Positions 43,056 to 52,055 are shown, counted from the stretch's first letter. The stretch is 64,000 bases of DNA from Ruminococcus sp. XPD3002 (GCA_900119535.1 FPJT01000001.1:162367-226366); one strand, 5' to 3'. Notes: generated by a model from the sequence alone, not told the origin. Numbers and translations: made by a program.

Positions 43056-43573
43056 TGATACTGACAGAGGAATTCTTTCACAGGGATGTACTGGAGGTCG
43101 CTCCCGAGCTTGTGGGAAAGGTGATAGTACGCAGACTTCCCGACGGAAGCGAACTTCGTGTACGCATAACCGAGACGGAAGCCTACCGCGGTGAAGAGGA
43201 CAAAGCCTGCCATGCCGCAAAGGGACGCACTAAACGTACCGAGCTGCTTTACGGCAGGAGCGGACAGATATATGTATATCTGTGCTACGGTATACACTGG
43301 CTGATGAACGTTATAACAGGCGAGGAAGGTCAGCCGCAGGGCATACTTATACGCTGCGGTGAGGGACTGAACGGACCTGCGAAGCTGACGAAGTACCTGA
43401 AAATAGACGGCAGCTTCAATAATACTCCCGTTTGCGGCAGGGATGATATCTGCATCGAGGATGACGGTTTCCGTCCCGTGATAAAGACTGCCCCGAGAGT
43501 CGGGATAGACTATGCAGGGGAGTACTGGAAGGACATAGAATGGCGGTTTATAGCTGATCGGGGTGATATATGA
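43055..43573 (+). CDS. 3-methyladenine DNA glycosylase (AAG/MPG family)
   Basis: 172 residues. Removes alkylated purines from DNA. Family motifs: VRITETEAYRGEEDKACHAA (catalytic Glu), GQIYVYLCYGIHWLMNV and GPAKLTK. ATG at 43055 overlaps the rqcH stop, and its own stop overlaps the AraC gene by 4 bp, so the three are translationally linked. Slightly shorter than typical (about 190-200), with no missing motif seen. Confidence 0.92.
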   Translation: MILTEEFFHRDVLEVAPELVGKVIVRRLPDGSELRVRITETEAYRGEEDKACHAAKGRTKRTELLYGRSGQIYVYLCYGIHWLMNVITGEEGQPQGILIRCGEGLNGPAKLTKYLKIDGSFNNTPVCGRDDICIEDDGFRPVIKTAPRVGIDYAGEYWKDIEWRFIADRGDI

Positions 43574-44346
43574 ACGTTAAGACCATATGCAGCGGTGCAT
43601 TTTACCATGAGGACTACAGCTACAGGGATGATTCCGTGAGCGGAGACCATATGCTGCTGCTTACGAGAAGCAGAGCGAGACTTGATACAGGGGAGAGGTC
43701 CGTAACAGTTCCCGAGTACACTCTCATACTGTGGAGCGGAAGCTGTCCCTACGGCTTCGGTGCTGCGGACGAATATCTTCTCTGTGACTGGATATGCTTC
43801 GATCCCGAAGGGGATAAGGAATTTGCTGAAATGTTCTCTGTGCCTCTTGACGAGCCCCTTATGAATGTGGACGGCGAAATGATATCGCAGCTCATCCGCA
43901 GTATTTCCGAGGAATTCTATACTATCAACGCAAGGCGCAGCAAGATGTTAGAGACCATGATGCGTATAGTACTGATGAAGGCAGGGGAGTCCCGCAATGT
44001 ACGTGCCGATGCACAGTCGGCATCCGATCCTCATTACAGGCTGCTGGAGGAACTGAGAGGGAAGATATACCGCAATCCGCAGCTTAAGTGGAACGTGGAC
44101 GCTATGGCGGCGGACGTAAACATGTCCCGTTCGTACTTTCAGCACATCTACAGCGAAGTGTTCGGTGTATCATGCATCAATGACGTTATAAACAGCAAGA
44201 TAGAAAAAGCAAAGGAGCTTCTTACCGAGACCTCATGTACTGTTTCGCAGATATCCGCAATGTGCGGTTATGACAACGAGGAGCACTTCATGAGACAGTT
44301 CAAAAAAATAGTAGGCAAAACGCCTACGGGTTACAGGAAGAAATGA
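43570..44346 (+). CDS. AraC family transcriptional regulator
   Basis: 258 residues: a cupin-like N-terminal ligand domain (about 1-140) and two AraC helix-turn-helix motifs (about 165-258), VDAMAADVNMSRSYFQHIYSEVFG and VSQISAMCGYDNEEHFMRQFKKIVGKTPTGYR. The ligand is unknown. ATGA overlap with the glycosylase gene. Confidence 0.9.
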   Translation: MNVKTICSGAFYHEDYSYRDDSVSGDHMLLLTRSRARLDTGERSVTVPEYTLILWSGSCPYGFGAADEYLLCDWICFDPEGDKEFAEMFSVPLDEPLMNVDGEMISQLIRSISEEFYTINARRSKMLETMMRIVLMKAGESRNVRADAQSASDPHYRLLEELRGKIYRNPQLKWNVDAMAADVNMSRSYFQHIYSEVFGVSCINDVINSKIEKAKELLTETSCTVSQISAMCGYDNEEHFMRQFKKIVGKTPTGYRKK

Positions 44347-44405
44347 TCGCTGAAAGGCGGCTGTCATTATCGGGAAATACTTTATACACTGAAAGGAAAC
44401 CGGTT

Positions 44406-45908
44406 ATGTTTTTTAAAAAAAGTAAAGTGATCGATCTCAGAAAAATCTGCTCCTTCGAGACAGCTCGTTTTGGAGATAAATTAAAAATATCCTATGATAG
44501 TAAAAACCTCGAGCTTAAGTATCTTATTGAAAAAGAGGGCATCATGTACGTCCTCTTCAAAAAAGACCAAAACGGAGAATGCCGTGAGGACTTTATGTAT
44601 TTTTCTTTAGATGATTCGGTCTCGAATGAGAATATAGATATCCCCGTGTATTCTATAACAGGAAACGGCTCGGAAGCCAGATTTGAGGATAGATTCCTTG
44701 AGATCCCTCTGATAATGAGGGAAGTCATCGAAGGCTACCGTGACTATGAAACAAGGAAAAAAATGGGACTTCCCGCTGATTATTCAACAAAGGAAATTGA
44801 AGTTGAAAAGGATGATTTTCAGGGTTTAAATGTAACAGAAGGCGTTATAGAGCTTGAAAACCCTATAGGACCTTCTGCTCAGTCATCCCAGGATCATGAG
44901 GATGATCTTCAGGGTTTAAATGTAACAGAAGGCGTTATAGAGCTTGAAAATCCTATCGGACCTTCTGTTCAGTTATCTCAGGATTATGAGGCTGATCTGT
45001 ATCCTGCAAGACCATACTATTCTAAATTATATGACGGCTATTTCATAACTGTCAAAAACAGGCTCATGGACTATTTTGCAGCAGCAAATTCTATACCGTT
45101 TCTCCCGTTCCAGCAGCAGGAATCGGCAAAAGTCCTCGTAAAAAGGATTGACAGTTTCCTGAATAAGCGTTTATTGCCGACTGTGGAACAATTCATTGAT
45201 CTGTATTGTGAGGAAAGTCCTGATGAGAGAGTATTAAAAAAATTTATTCATGATAACATGAATGGAGAACACAAATTCCTGTTTGTCAAGAATTATTTTT
45301 TCATGGAATACCTTACCTTCAAATCTATGGAGGAAAACGCAGGGAAAAGCTACTATCCCAATGTTTCTCTTATGACTACTCTGCCTGCTGAACAGGTGTT
45401 TCCCGTCCTTCAGCGTTCTGCCGAGGAATTCGACAAGCTAAGCAGATGCCGCAGCAGAGCTGATTTTACGGGACTGCTCTACTTCAAGGGACTGGATGAA
45501 TTATTTACAGCTGCTATGGACTGTCAGATAATGTTGCGTGTAAATAATTCTGAGGAATCTGCTGCTATTGCAACAATAAAACCAAACTCAGAAGAACAAA
45601 CAAGGAGCATAGTAAGATTCTTTGAGCTCAACTGGGATGAAAAAACTGACGGATGCAGAGGAACTACATGCTATTTTAATGAGTTTACAGGTGAACCTGA
45701 GCTTACTTTCAATCTTAGCTTCGGAAAGAATGATCCTGCGGGCAGAGAACGTTTCCATCTGTATCGTATGGGATTAAAGCCGACGCAGTATAATCTGACA
45801 CGAAGCATAGATATAACCGACAGAGATATTCCTCTTGATCTGTTTGACGAGCTTTTCAATAATGAGGAGATGTTGAACTGGATGAAGAAATCAACAGGTC
45901 TTCAATAA
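44406..45908 (+). CDS. protein of unknown function with internal duplication
   Basis: 500 residues, no signal peptide or membrane helix, no family I recognise. An N-terminal region of about 130 residues is followed by a 30-residue tandem duplication (136-195; each copy has QGLNVTEGVIELENPIGPS) and a C-terminal domain of about 300 residues. Base composition is more AT-rich than the neighbours, which hints at transfer or relaxed selection. Start ATG at 44406 with AAAGGAAA; the frame could begin at 44343 but would have no ribosome site. Followed by a bidirectional terminator. Confidence 0.65.
   Translation: MFFKKSKVIDLRKICSFETARFGDKLKISYDSKNLELKYLIEKEGIMYVLFKKDQNGECREDFMYFSLDDSVSNENIDIPVYSITGNGSEARFEDRFLEIPLIMREVIEGYRDYETRKKMGLPADYSTKEIEVEKDDFQGLNVTEGVIELENPIGPSAQSSQDHEDDLQGLNVTEGVIELENPIGPSVQLSQDYEADLYPARPYYSKLYDGYFITVKNRLMDYFAAANSIPFLPFQQQESAKVLVKRIDSFLNKRLLPTVEQFIDLYCEESPDERVLKKFIHDNMNGEHKFLFVKNYFFMEYLTFKSMEENAGKSYYPNVSLMTTLPAEQVFPVLQRSAEEFDKLSRCRSRADFTGLLYFKGLDELFTAAMDCQIMLRVNNSEESAAIATIKPNSEEQTRSIVRFFELNWDEKTDGCRGTTCYFNEFTGEPELTFNLSFGKNDPAGRERFHLYRMGLKPTQYNLTRSIDITDRDIPLDLFDELFNNEEMLNWMKKSTGLQ
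44811..44990 (+). repeat. two 90-bp in-frame tandem repeats
   Basis: 44811-44900 and 44901-44990 differ at only about nine positions, a recent duplication inside the gene. Confidence 0.92.
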
Positions 45909-45949
45909 GCTCGAGGCCTTGCTGACGGAATGAGCAATAATGATAAGAA

Positions 45950-45988
45950 AAGACCGTCCTTACTGTTTAATGCAGTGGGGACGGTCTT
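45950..45988. terminator. bidirectional terminator
   Basis: 10-bp stem AAGACCGTCC/GGACGGTCTT (45950-45959, 45979-45988) with an inner ACTG/CAGT pairing, between convergent genes. Confidence 0.85.
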
Positions 45989-46001
45989 ATTGATCGTGAT
46001 A

Positions 46002-46259
46002 TTATTTCCCTGCGGAGTATGTCTCTTCAAGCCAGACTATCATTGAATCGAAGCCTTCCTGTGAGCGCTCAAACTCCTTTTCGTTCTCTATTTCAGCCTT
46101 CATGGAGCATAATCTGCCGTGCCACGTAAGGCATTTGAGAGTTTCGCCTGTGATTACCTTGTAGGAAAAATCATCACGGCTTCCAGAATAGTCGTTTCCG
46201 CTGTCAAAGTAGTAGAATTTAGGGATATCGAATATTTTGGATACGCTTGTGTCAGCCAA
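46002..46259 (-). CDS. small protein of unknown function
   Basis: 85 residues, ADTSVSKIFDIPKFYYFDSGN at the start, mixed beta/alpha character, no membrane helix, no recognised family. Start: TTG at 46259 with GGAG 8 nt upstream on minus; it overlaps the HAD gene stop by 8 bp, so translation is coupled to that gene. A longer frame from 46295 lacks a ribosome site. Confidence 0.6.
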   Translation of the reverse strand: MADTSVSKIFDIPKFYYFDSGNDYSGSRDDFSYKVITGETLKCLTWHGRLCSMKAEIENEKEFERSQEGFDSMIVWLEETYSAGK

Positions 46260-46914
46260 TTTCACCGCTCCTTTCAAAGAACTCCACAGCTTCATCGAGA
46301 CTGTTGTAAACTGCGTTTATATAGGGCATTATCTCCTCATCGGGAGGAGTCATATCGGGGATCATGATAGTTTTGCAGCCTGCGCTGTGAGCTGAACGTA
46401 TACCGTTCGGAGAGTCCTCAAAAGCGGCGCACTCTTCGGCAGGCAGACCGAGTTCTCTTGCGGCAGTCAGATATATTTCGGGATCGGGCTTGCCGACTGT
46501 GACCATATCGCCGCAGATCACCGCATCAAAGCGTTCCGCAGCACCTATCATGCCGAGGTATTTCAGTGTGCGTTCACGGGGAGTTGCAGTAGCAACAGCG
46601 ATCTTTCTGCCTGTACTCTGAAGGTAGTCAAGTAGCTGAAAGAGTCCCTTTTTTACGTCGAAGCCGTGCTCTGAGATATACTCGTTCATAAGTTCTGTGC
46701 GGTGCTCCCTGACTTCTTCCGTAGGAAATTCCTCACCGAAGAAGCCTTTCAGCTTGGGAATGGAGTATTTTCTTGCCAGACTGCGGATAGCGTAAACGTG
46801 TTCGGGCTTCATATCGTAGCCGAAGTCCTTTGCGGACTGTATCCAGAACCTGAGATAGAGCTTTTCGGTGTCTATCATAAGACCGTCCATGTCGAATATT
46901 GCGCCTTTTAACAT
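46252..46914 (-). CDS. HAD superfamily phosphatase, beta-phosphoglucomutase-like
   Basis: 220 residues. Motif I IFDMDGLMID (nucleophile Asp8), motif II VATATP, the lysine in GKPDPEIYLTAA and motif III FEDSPNGIRSA place it in the beta-phosphoglucomutase/phosphatase subgroup, acting on a phosphorylated sugar or similar metabolite. It lies downstream of glycogen synthase but is separated from it by a terminator. Confidence 0.88.
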   Translation of the reverse strand: MLKGAIFDMDGLMIDTEKLYLRFWIQSAKDFGYDMKPEHVYAIRSLARKYSIPKLKGFFGEEFPTEEVREHRTELMNEYISEHGFDVKKGLFQLLDYLQSTGRKIAVATATPRERTLKYLGMIGAAERFDAVICGDMVTVGKPDPEIYLTAARELGLPAEECAAFEDSPNGIRSAHSAGCKTIMIPDMTPPDEEIMPYINAVYNSLDEAVEFFERSGEIG

Positions 46915-46941
46915 TCTTAGACTCCTTTATATAGCTGTCAT

Positions 46942-46968
46942 AAAAAGGGACGCCGAGAACGGCGTCCC
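46942..46968 (-). terminator. terminator after glgA
   Basis: Read on minus: perfect 9-bp stem GGGACGCCG/CGGCGTCCC with a TTCT loop, then TTTTT (46942-46946). Confidence 0.92.
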
Positions 46969-47014
46969 GAGATCGTTTATCGCAGTGAAGGGACGTTTCC
47001 GCCCGTCCATAAGC

Positions 47015-48469
47015 TTACCAGTTTATCATCCAGCTGTACATGCCCTCGTACTGACGTGCGGAGCTGTTCCACGAGAAGTCTGCTTCCATGCTTCTCTTGA
47101 CCATTTTATCCCACTGGTCACGGTGGTTGTAGTAGATATGCTTGGAGTAGTTGATAACGCCGAGCATCTCGTCACCGTTGAAGTTAGCGAATGAGAAGCC
47201 TGTACCTGTTCCGTCGAACTCGTTGTAAGGCTGGACGGTATCCTTAAGACCGCCTGTTTCGCGGACTATAGGAAGAGTACCGTAGCGGAGCGAAATAAGC
47301 TGAGTAAGACCGCATGGCTCAAAGAGCGAAGGCATGAGCATAGCATCAGCCGCAGCATAGAGCTTGTGTGCAAGGTCGTCGGAATAGAGGATATTAGCGG
47401 AAACTCTGTCGGGGTATTTCCACTGATAGTGCTTGAACATATTCTCATAGCGCTGGTCGCCTGTACCGATTATCACAAGCTGAGTATTCTCGTCGCAGAT
47501 ACGTTCGATAGCGTAGTTGACCAGATCGAGTCCCTTCTGATCGGTAAGGCGTGAGATCATAGCGATCATATACTTATCCTTATCCACGGGAAGTCCGAGC
47601 TGTTCCTGGAGTTTTTCCTTGTTTACAGCCTTTTTAGCCTTTGCTGTAGCAGGTCCGTATTCAGCGAAGATCTTCTGATCGTTTGCAGGATCGAAGATAT
47701 TATAGTCGATACCGTTGAGGATGCCTCTCAGTGAAGCTGAACGTGCACGAAGGAGACCATCAAGCTGTTCGCCGTAGAACGGGTATTTTATCTCCTCTGC
47801 GTAGGTCTCTGAAACTGTAGTGATATAGTCGGCATAAACCAGACCGCCCTTGAGCATATTTGCACCCTGATGGAATTCGAGCTTGTCTGAAGTGAACATA
47901 TAATCAGGAAGTGCGGTATTGTATTTGAAGGTATCTATATCCCATACGCCCTGGAACTTAAGGTTATGGATAGTCATTATGGTCTTTGTCGAGCTGAAGA
48001 ATGGATTTGTAGCGAAAGTTGAGTGCAGGAAAACGGGGATAAGTGCGGACTGCCAGTCATGGCAGTGGATAATGTCGGGACGGAACCCGATAACGGGAAG
48101 TATAGCGAGAACTGCCTTGCAGAAGAAGGTGAATCTCTCTATATCCCATTTTATATCGTTGGAATATGGAGTGTCGCACTTGAAATAGAACTCGTTATCC
48201 ACGAAGTAGAACTTTATACCGTTGTATTCGTATTCCATTATACCAACATGAACACCTTCGCTGCGCAGACCGTAGTCCATATAGAAATGAGTAACATACT
48301 TGAACCGGTCGCGGTATTCTTTTGGGATACATGTATAATACGGCATTATAACTCTGACATCGAATTCATCTTTGTTTATATATTGCGGAAGAGCGCCTGT
48401 AACGTCTGCCAGACCGCCTGTTTTGATGAACGGGACACATTCTGAAGCAGCGAATAAGATATTTTTCAT
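47015..48469 (-). CDS. glgA: glycogen synthase (ADP-glucose)
   Basis: 484 residues, GT5. Extends alpha-1,4-glucan from ADP-glucose. N-terminal KTGGLADV (ADP-glucose site), HCHDWQSALIP, and the C-terminal PSLFEPCGLTQLISLRYG match. Start ATG at 48469 with AAGGAG upstream, although the frame is open further. No other glg gene lies nearby. Confidence 0.94.
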   Translation of the reverse strand: MKNILFAASECVPFIKTGGLADVTGALPQYINKDEFDVRVIMPYYTCIPKEYRDRFKYVTHFYMDYGLRSEGVHVGIMEYEYNGIKFYFVDNEFYFKCDTPYSNDIKWDIERFTFFCKAVLAILPVIGFRPDIIHCHDWQSALIPVFLHSTFATNPFFSSTKTIMTIHNLKFQGVWDIDTFKYNTALPDYMFTSDKLEFHQGANMLKGGLVYADYITTVSETYAEEIKYPFYGEQLDGLLRARSASLRGILNGIDYNIFDPANDQKIFAEYGPATAKAKKAVNKEKLQEQLGLPVDKDKYMIAMISRLTDQKGLDLVNYAIERICDENTQLVIIGTGDQRYENMFKHYQWKYPDRVSANILYSDDLAHKLYAAADAMLMPSLFEPCGLTQLISLRYGTLPIVRETGGLKDTVQPYNEFDGTGTGFSFANFNGDEMLGVINYSKHIYYNHRDQWDKMVKRSMEADFSWNSSARQYEGMYSWMINW

Positions 48470-48520
48470 ATTGATAACTCCTTTAAGAAAGATTACTGCG
48501 GCAGCAGCTTTCATAAATAT

Positions 48521-48549
48521 ATTATATACCAAAATACAACATTAGTCAA
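48521..48549 (-). promoter_or_regulatory. promoter for glgA
   Basis: On minus: -35 TTGACT (48544-48549), 17 bp, -10 TATAAT (48521-48526). Confidence 0.85.
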
Positions 48550-48657
48550 TAGAAAAGTATAATTGTTGCACAAATCATACTAATATTCTGTCGGTTATTT
48601 TGTCGATTGAATATACTCTTGGGAAAATAGCCTGCGGAATGCAGATGTACTCTTCTT

Positions 48658-49404
48658 TTATTCGATCACAAGACCTATCGGACAGTGGTCGCTGCCTAAT
48701 ATATCGGTGTAGATCAGCGAATCCTTAACACGCTCCATAAGTCTTTCCGAAACCACGAAATAGTCTATACGCCAGCCGATGTTCTTTTCTCTTGCCTTGA
48801 AGCGATAGGACCACCATGAGTATTCCACCCTTTCGGGGTAGAGTGTGCGGAATGAATCGGCAAAGCCTGCCCCGAGAAGTTCAGTGAACTTGCCTCGTTC
48901 CTCGTCCGAGAAACCTGCGTTTCCGACGTTGGATTTAGGGTTCTTAAGGTCTATCTCGTTGTGAGCGACATTAAGGTCTCCGCAGTATATGACAGGCTTT
49001 TTCTTGTCGAGTTCTGAAAGATAGCTTCGCATATCGTCCTCGAACTCCATACGGTAGTCGATACGTTTCAGCTCATTCTGAGCGTTAGGTACATAGCAGC
49101 ACACGAAATAGAAGTCCTCATATTCGCAGGTTATTACACGTCCCTCGTTGGTGTGAGTACCGTGTATTCCGAACTCAACGCTTATGGGTTCGGTTTTTGT
49201 GAATACCGCAGTGCCCGAATAGCCTTTTTTCTCGGCACTGTGGAAATAGCGGAAATAGCCTTCGGGAGCAAAATCCGCCTGATCTGGCTGCATTTTAGTT
49301 TCCTGTATACAGAATATATCGGCATCTGCCTGAGCGAAAAAGTCGCCGAATCCCTTTGTTAGACAAGCGCGGAATCCGTTGACGTTCCATGAGATAAGTT
49401 TCAT
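48658..49404 (-). CDS. exodeoxyribonuclease III / AP endonuclease
   Basis: 248 residues, the ExoIII (XthA/ExoA) family of base-excision repair. MKLISWNVNGFRA, FCIQETK (metal-binding Glu), GDLNVAHNEIDL and the terminal GSDHCPIGL catalytic His motif are all present. AAAGGAGAA precedes the ATG at 49404. Confidence 0.94.
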   Translation of the reverse strand: MKLISWNVNGFRACLTKGFGDFFAQADADIFCIQETKMQPDQADFAPEGYFRYFHSAEKKGYSGTAVFTKTEPISVEFGIHGTHTNEGRVITCEYEDFYFVCCYVPNAQNELKRIDYRMEFEDDMRSYLSELDKKKPVIYCGDLNVAHNEIDLKNPKSNVGNAGFSDEERGKFTELLGAGFADSFRTLYPERVEYSWWSYRFKAREKNIGWRIDYFVVSERLMERVKDSLIYTDILGSDHCPIGLVIE

Positions 49405-49497
49405 AACATTCTCCTTTAGTCAGGGTATGGGATTGGTAAGGCTGAACTTGTAACAGCCCGGGAGTCATCATTTTTTATGATAAACTTTAATACATAT

Positions 49498-49526
49498 ATT
49501 GTAACTCATTTTGCATTATTTGTCTA
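49498..49526 (-). promoter_or_regulatory. promoter for exonuclease III
   Basis: On minus: -35 TAGACA (49521-49526), 17 bp, -10 TACAAT (49498-49503). Confidence 0.65.
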
Positions 49527-49648
49527 TTAATAATCTGTTAACAATTTTAAAAACTGCCTGTAAATAGCCGAAAATTAATTTTTATCGTCAATTATGGTGA
49601 ATAATAATGCGTGAAATAATGAAAGTTTAGTGAAATCGTAAAAATCCC

Positions 49649-49677
49649 TTGACAATTCAATGATTATATTTTATAAT
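49649..49677 (+). promoter_or_regulatory. promoter for the pspA operon
   Basis: Consensus -35 TTGACA (49649-49654), 17 bp, -10 TATAAT (49672-49677). The leader to pspA is about 128 nt. Confidence 0.9.
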
Positions 49678-49741
49678 ATTCTTGTAGCCGATTTGCAGAG
49701 TGCAATTATGGCAAGTTCGCTGCCGCACCTGTTGTCTCGGT

Positions 49742-49787
49742 ATACATATTGCTGTGAGGGGTTCACAGCTGTATGCATTATTTTTTC
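49742..49787 (+). terminator. attenuator-like hairpin in the pspA leader
   Basis: GCTGTGA/TCACAGC (49751-49757, 49763-49769) extended by ATACA/TGTAT across a 4-nt bulge, then a T-rich stretch to 49787. It lies between a consensus promoter and the pspA start 25 bp on, so it could gate a strong promoter. Confidence 0.6.
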
Positions 49788-49811
49788 AATACATGACAGG
49801 AGGATTTAAAA

Positions 49812-50531
49812 ATGGGTGTATTTGGAAGACTTATCGATTTACTGAAGTCAAATGTTAACGATCTTATCGACAGGGCAGAAGATCCTGAGAAGATGGTCAA
49901 GCAGATCATCATCGATATGCAGAAGGAACTGAACGATAATACTCAGAAATACGGCAAGGCTAAGGCAAGCGAGCGTCTTGCTCAGAAGAAGTATGAAGAG
50001 GCTCAGAAGGTTTCCGCAAACTGGGAGAACAAGGCTAAGGCTGCACTTTCTCAGGGCAATCAGGAAATGGCTAAAGAGGCTCTCGCTCGTAAGGTAAAGG
50101 CTGACGAGGACGTTGCTAACTATAAGGAAATGTACGATTCTATCGCAGATCAGACCGAGGCTATCGGCAATCAGGTAGAAGTTCTCAAGACAAAGCTCGA
50201 CGAGGCTAAGGCTAAGCAGGCTATGCTCATCGCTCGTTCACAGGCAGCTGATACAAAGAAGCAGCTTGCTAAGAGCGTTGGCGGTATCGATACAGCAAGT
50301 GCTATGGAGAAGTTTGACCGTATGGAAGAGAAGGTTCAGCGCAAGGAAGCTGAGGCTGACGCTTTCACAGAGATCGCAGGATCAGGTCAGGACTTAGAGC
50401 TTCAGGACTCATTCCAGAAGATCGAGAGCGATGCTAAGGTAGATGCAGAGCTCCAGAGACTTATGGCTGAAATGGGCCAGACTCCTGCAGGCGGTAACGA
50501 AGTTGAAGCTGATATAGCTGACGAACAATAA
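49812..50531 (+). CDS. PspA/IM30 family membrane-stress protein
   Basis: 239 residues. Starts MGVFGRLIDLLKSNVNDLID, the amphipathic membrane-binding helix of PspA/LiaH/Vipp1, then about 170 residues of coiled coil. These ESCRT-III-like proteins build rods or rings on damaged membranes. No PspF or LiaRS regulator is adjacent; regulation may be through the leader hairpin. AGGAGG precedes the ATG. A small membrane protein follows 22 bp downstream. Confidence 0.92.
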   Translation: MGVFGRLIDLLKSNVNDLIDRAEDPEKMVKQIIIDMQKELNDNTQKYGKAKASERLAQKKYEEAQKVSANWENKAKAALSQGNQEMAKEALARKVKADEDVANYKEMYDSIADQTEAIGNQVEVLKTKLDEAKAKQAMLIARSQAADTKKQLAKSVGGIDTASAMEKFDRMEEKVQRKEAEADAFTEIAGSGQDLELQDSFQKIESDAKVDAELQRLMAEMGQTPAGGNEVEADIADEQ

Positions 50532-50553
50532 TAAATAAAGCGAAGGTAATTTT

Positions 50554-50724
50554 ATGAGCAGCAAAAAAAATGAGATCACTCCCAATAAGGTTCTTGATAT
50601 GTTCCTTCCGATAGTGGGTGCTGTGTTCATAGCAGTAAGCGCTATTCTCTATATTCTGTATAAGAGTTGGAGCAATAAGGTTTACTTTGAAAAATGGAAG
50701 GACTATGAGGACTGCGGAGTATAA
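50554..50724 (+). CDS. 56-residue single-span membrane protein
   Basis: Starts MSSKKNEITPNKVLDMFLPI, one hydrophobic helix of about 22 residues (about 17-40), then a polar tail YFEKWKDYEDCGV. A GAAGG ribosome site with 7 nt spacing and a strong terminator right after support it as a real gene in the pspA transcript. Small membrane partners of PspA exist in other bacteria (PspB/C, LiaI types), so it may act as its membrane partner; this is inference, and I see no family match. Confidence 0.75.
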   Translation: MSSKKNEITPNKVLDMFLPIVGAVFIAVSAILYILYKSWSNKVYFEKWKDYEDCGV

Positions 50725-50736
50725 TGCAAAATTACA

Positions 50737-50766
50737 AAGCCGACGGGTAAAACCGTCGGCTTTTTT
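50737..50766 (+). terminator. terminator of the pspA operon
   Basis: 8-bp stem GCCGACGG/CCGTCGGC (50739-50746, 50753-50760) and six T. Confidence 0.93.
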
Positions 50767-50780
50767 GCTGTATACATGTA

Positions 50781-50808
50781 AATTAAAAGGGAGACCATAA
50801 GGTCTCCC
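50781..50808 (-). terminator. terminator of rpsF-ssb-rpsR
   Basis: On minus: GGGAGACC/GGTCTCCC (50789-50808) with a 4-nt loop, then TTTTAATTT. Confidence 0.88.
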
Positions 50809-50819
50809 ATATTTTTATA

Positions 50820-51062
50820 TCAGTCGCTTACGTAAGGAAGCAGAGCGATCTGTCTTGCCTTCTTGATAGCGCTTGTGAGCTCACGCTGATGGAAAGCGCA
50901 AGTACCTGTAACGCGTCTTGGCAGGATCTTAGCTCTCTCAGTCATGCACTTTCTGAGCTTAGCGAGGTCCTTATAATCAATTCTCTCGATTCTGTCAGCA
51001 CAGAACATGCAAACCTTCTTGCGAGGCTTCTTCGCAGGACGTGGATTTCTTTCCTTTTCCAT
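50820..51062 (-). CDS. rpsR: 30S ribosomal protein S18
   Basis: 80 residues. S18 pairs with S6 in the platform of the small subunit. [21 protein letters not shown] is the signature. This is the zinc-type (C+) form with CMFC, one further Cys and CAFH. Last gene of rpsF-ssb-rpsR, followed by a terminator. Confidence 0.97.
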   Translation of the reverse strand: MEKERNPRPAKKPRKKVCMFCADRIERIDYKDLAKLRKCMTERAKILPRRVTGTCAFHQRELTSAIKKARQIALLPYVSD

Positions 51063-51101
51063 GACATTTCCTCCTATTCATATAAAGTAAAGTTTTTCCG
51101 A

Positions 51102-51611
51102 TCAGAACGGAACATCGCCGTCACTGAGTATCTCTTCAAAATCACTCAGGTTGCCGTAAGACATACTGTCATTATTTGGTGCGGGCTGCTGAGGAGCTGC
51201 CTGCTGTGGAGGAGCCTGGAAGTTATTCTGGGGAGCGCCGTAGTTATTGTTCTGATAACCGCCGCCGTTACCGTTTCCGCCGTCATTTTTACCGCCCACG
51301 AACTCTACATTATCGACCATAACGTCCATAGTATAGTGAGTTACATCGGGATGATTCCTGTCCTGATAGTTGTTATTTCTGAGTGAACCCTCAATAGCGA
51401 TGAGTTTACCCTTGTTGAAATAACGTGAAACGAACTCAGCAGTCTGTCTCCATGCGATACATGTGATAAAATCAGCCTGTCTTTCACCGGTGTTCTTATC
51501 AGCGAATCTTCTGTCCACTGCAACGGTGAATCTGCAAGAAGCAACGCCGCTCTGAGTCTGTCTCAGTTCGGGATCAGCAGTAAGTCTGCCGACTAAAATA
51601 ACCTTATTCAT
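51102..51611 (-). CDS. ssb: single-stranded DNA-binding protein
   Basis: 169 residues: OB fold (about 1-105) with MNKVILVGRLTADPELR and TCIAWRQTAEFVSRYFNKG, a Gly/Asn/Gln/Pro-rich linker, and the acidic tip SDGDVPF that recruits repair and replication partners. It lies between rpsF and rpsR as in many Firmicutes. Confidence 0.97.
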   Translation of the reverse strand: MNKVILVGRLTADPELRQTQSGVASCRFTVAVDRRFADKNTGERQADFITCIAWRQTAEFVSRYFNKGKLIAIEGSLRNNNYQDRNHPDVTHYTMDVMVDNVEFVGGKNDGGNGNGGGYQNNNYGAPQNNFQAPPQQAAPQQPAPNNDSMSYGNLSDFEEILSDGDVPF

Positions 51612-51640
51612 CTGACCGCCTCCTAAATAATGAAGTAGAA

Positions 51641-51937
51641 TTATTCAACAACTGTTACGAGTGAACGAAGAACGCCGTCTGCAATGTTGAGACGTCTTGA
51701 AAGCTCAGCAGGATAATCAGGCTTAGACTCGAATGTGTAGATCACGTAGTAGCCCTCTGTCTCGTCTTCTATAGGATATGCAAGCTTGCGCTTACCCCAA
51801 TCCTCGTTGACCTCAACAGCTTCAGCGTGACGCTCGATTCTCTCCTTGAACTTCTCAACGAGAGCCTTCATGGGTTCTTCACCGTTCTTGAGGCTGAAAA
51901 CAACCATTACTTCATACTTAGCGGATACCTTTGCCAT
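51641..51937 (-). CDS. rpsF: 30S ribosomal protein S6
   Basis: 98 residues, MAKVSAKYEVMVVFSL start and DWGKRKLAYPIEDETEGYYVIYTF core. Binds 16S rRNA with S18. Start: ATG at 51937 with a strong AAGGAGGTG site; an upstream ATG at 51970 would lie before it. First gene of the operon. Confidence 0.96.
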   Translation of the reverse strand: MAKVSAKYEVMVVFSLKNGEEPMKALVEKFKERIERHAEAVEVNEDWGKRKLAYPIEDETEGYYVIYTFESKPDYPAELSRRLNIADGVLRSLVTVVE

Positions 51938-52018
51938 TATGCACACCTCCTTCTGGATTTCGCCCGACAACCAACTGTGGGCAAGGATAATATGTACCGC
52001 ACAACACGATACTTGAAT

Positions 52019-52047
52019 ATTATATCATGCCTGTCTGAAAAAGTCAA
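52019..52047 (-). promoter_or_regulatory. rpsF operon promoter
   Basis: On minus: -35 TTGACT (52042-52047), 17 bp, -10 TATAAT (52019-52024). The leader of about 75 nt contains GCCC/GGGC pairing (near 51961-51987). Leaders of rpsF in many bacteria bind the S6:S18 pair; whether this one keeps that motif is unproven. Confidence 0.85.
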
Positions 52048-52055
52048 GCATTTTT

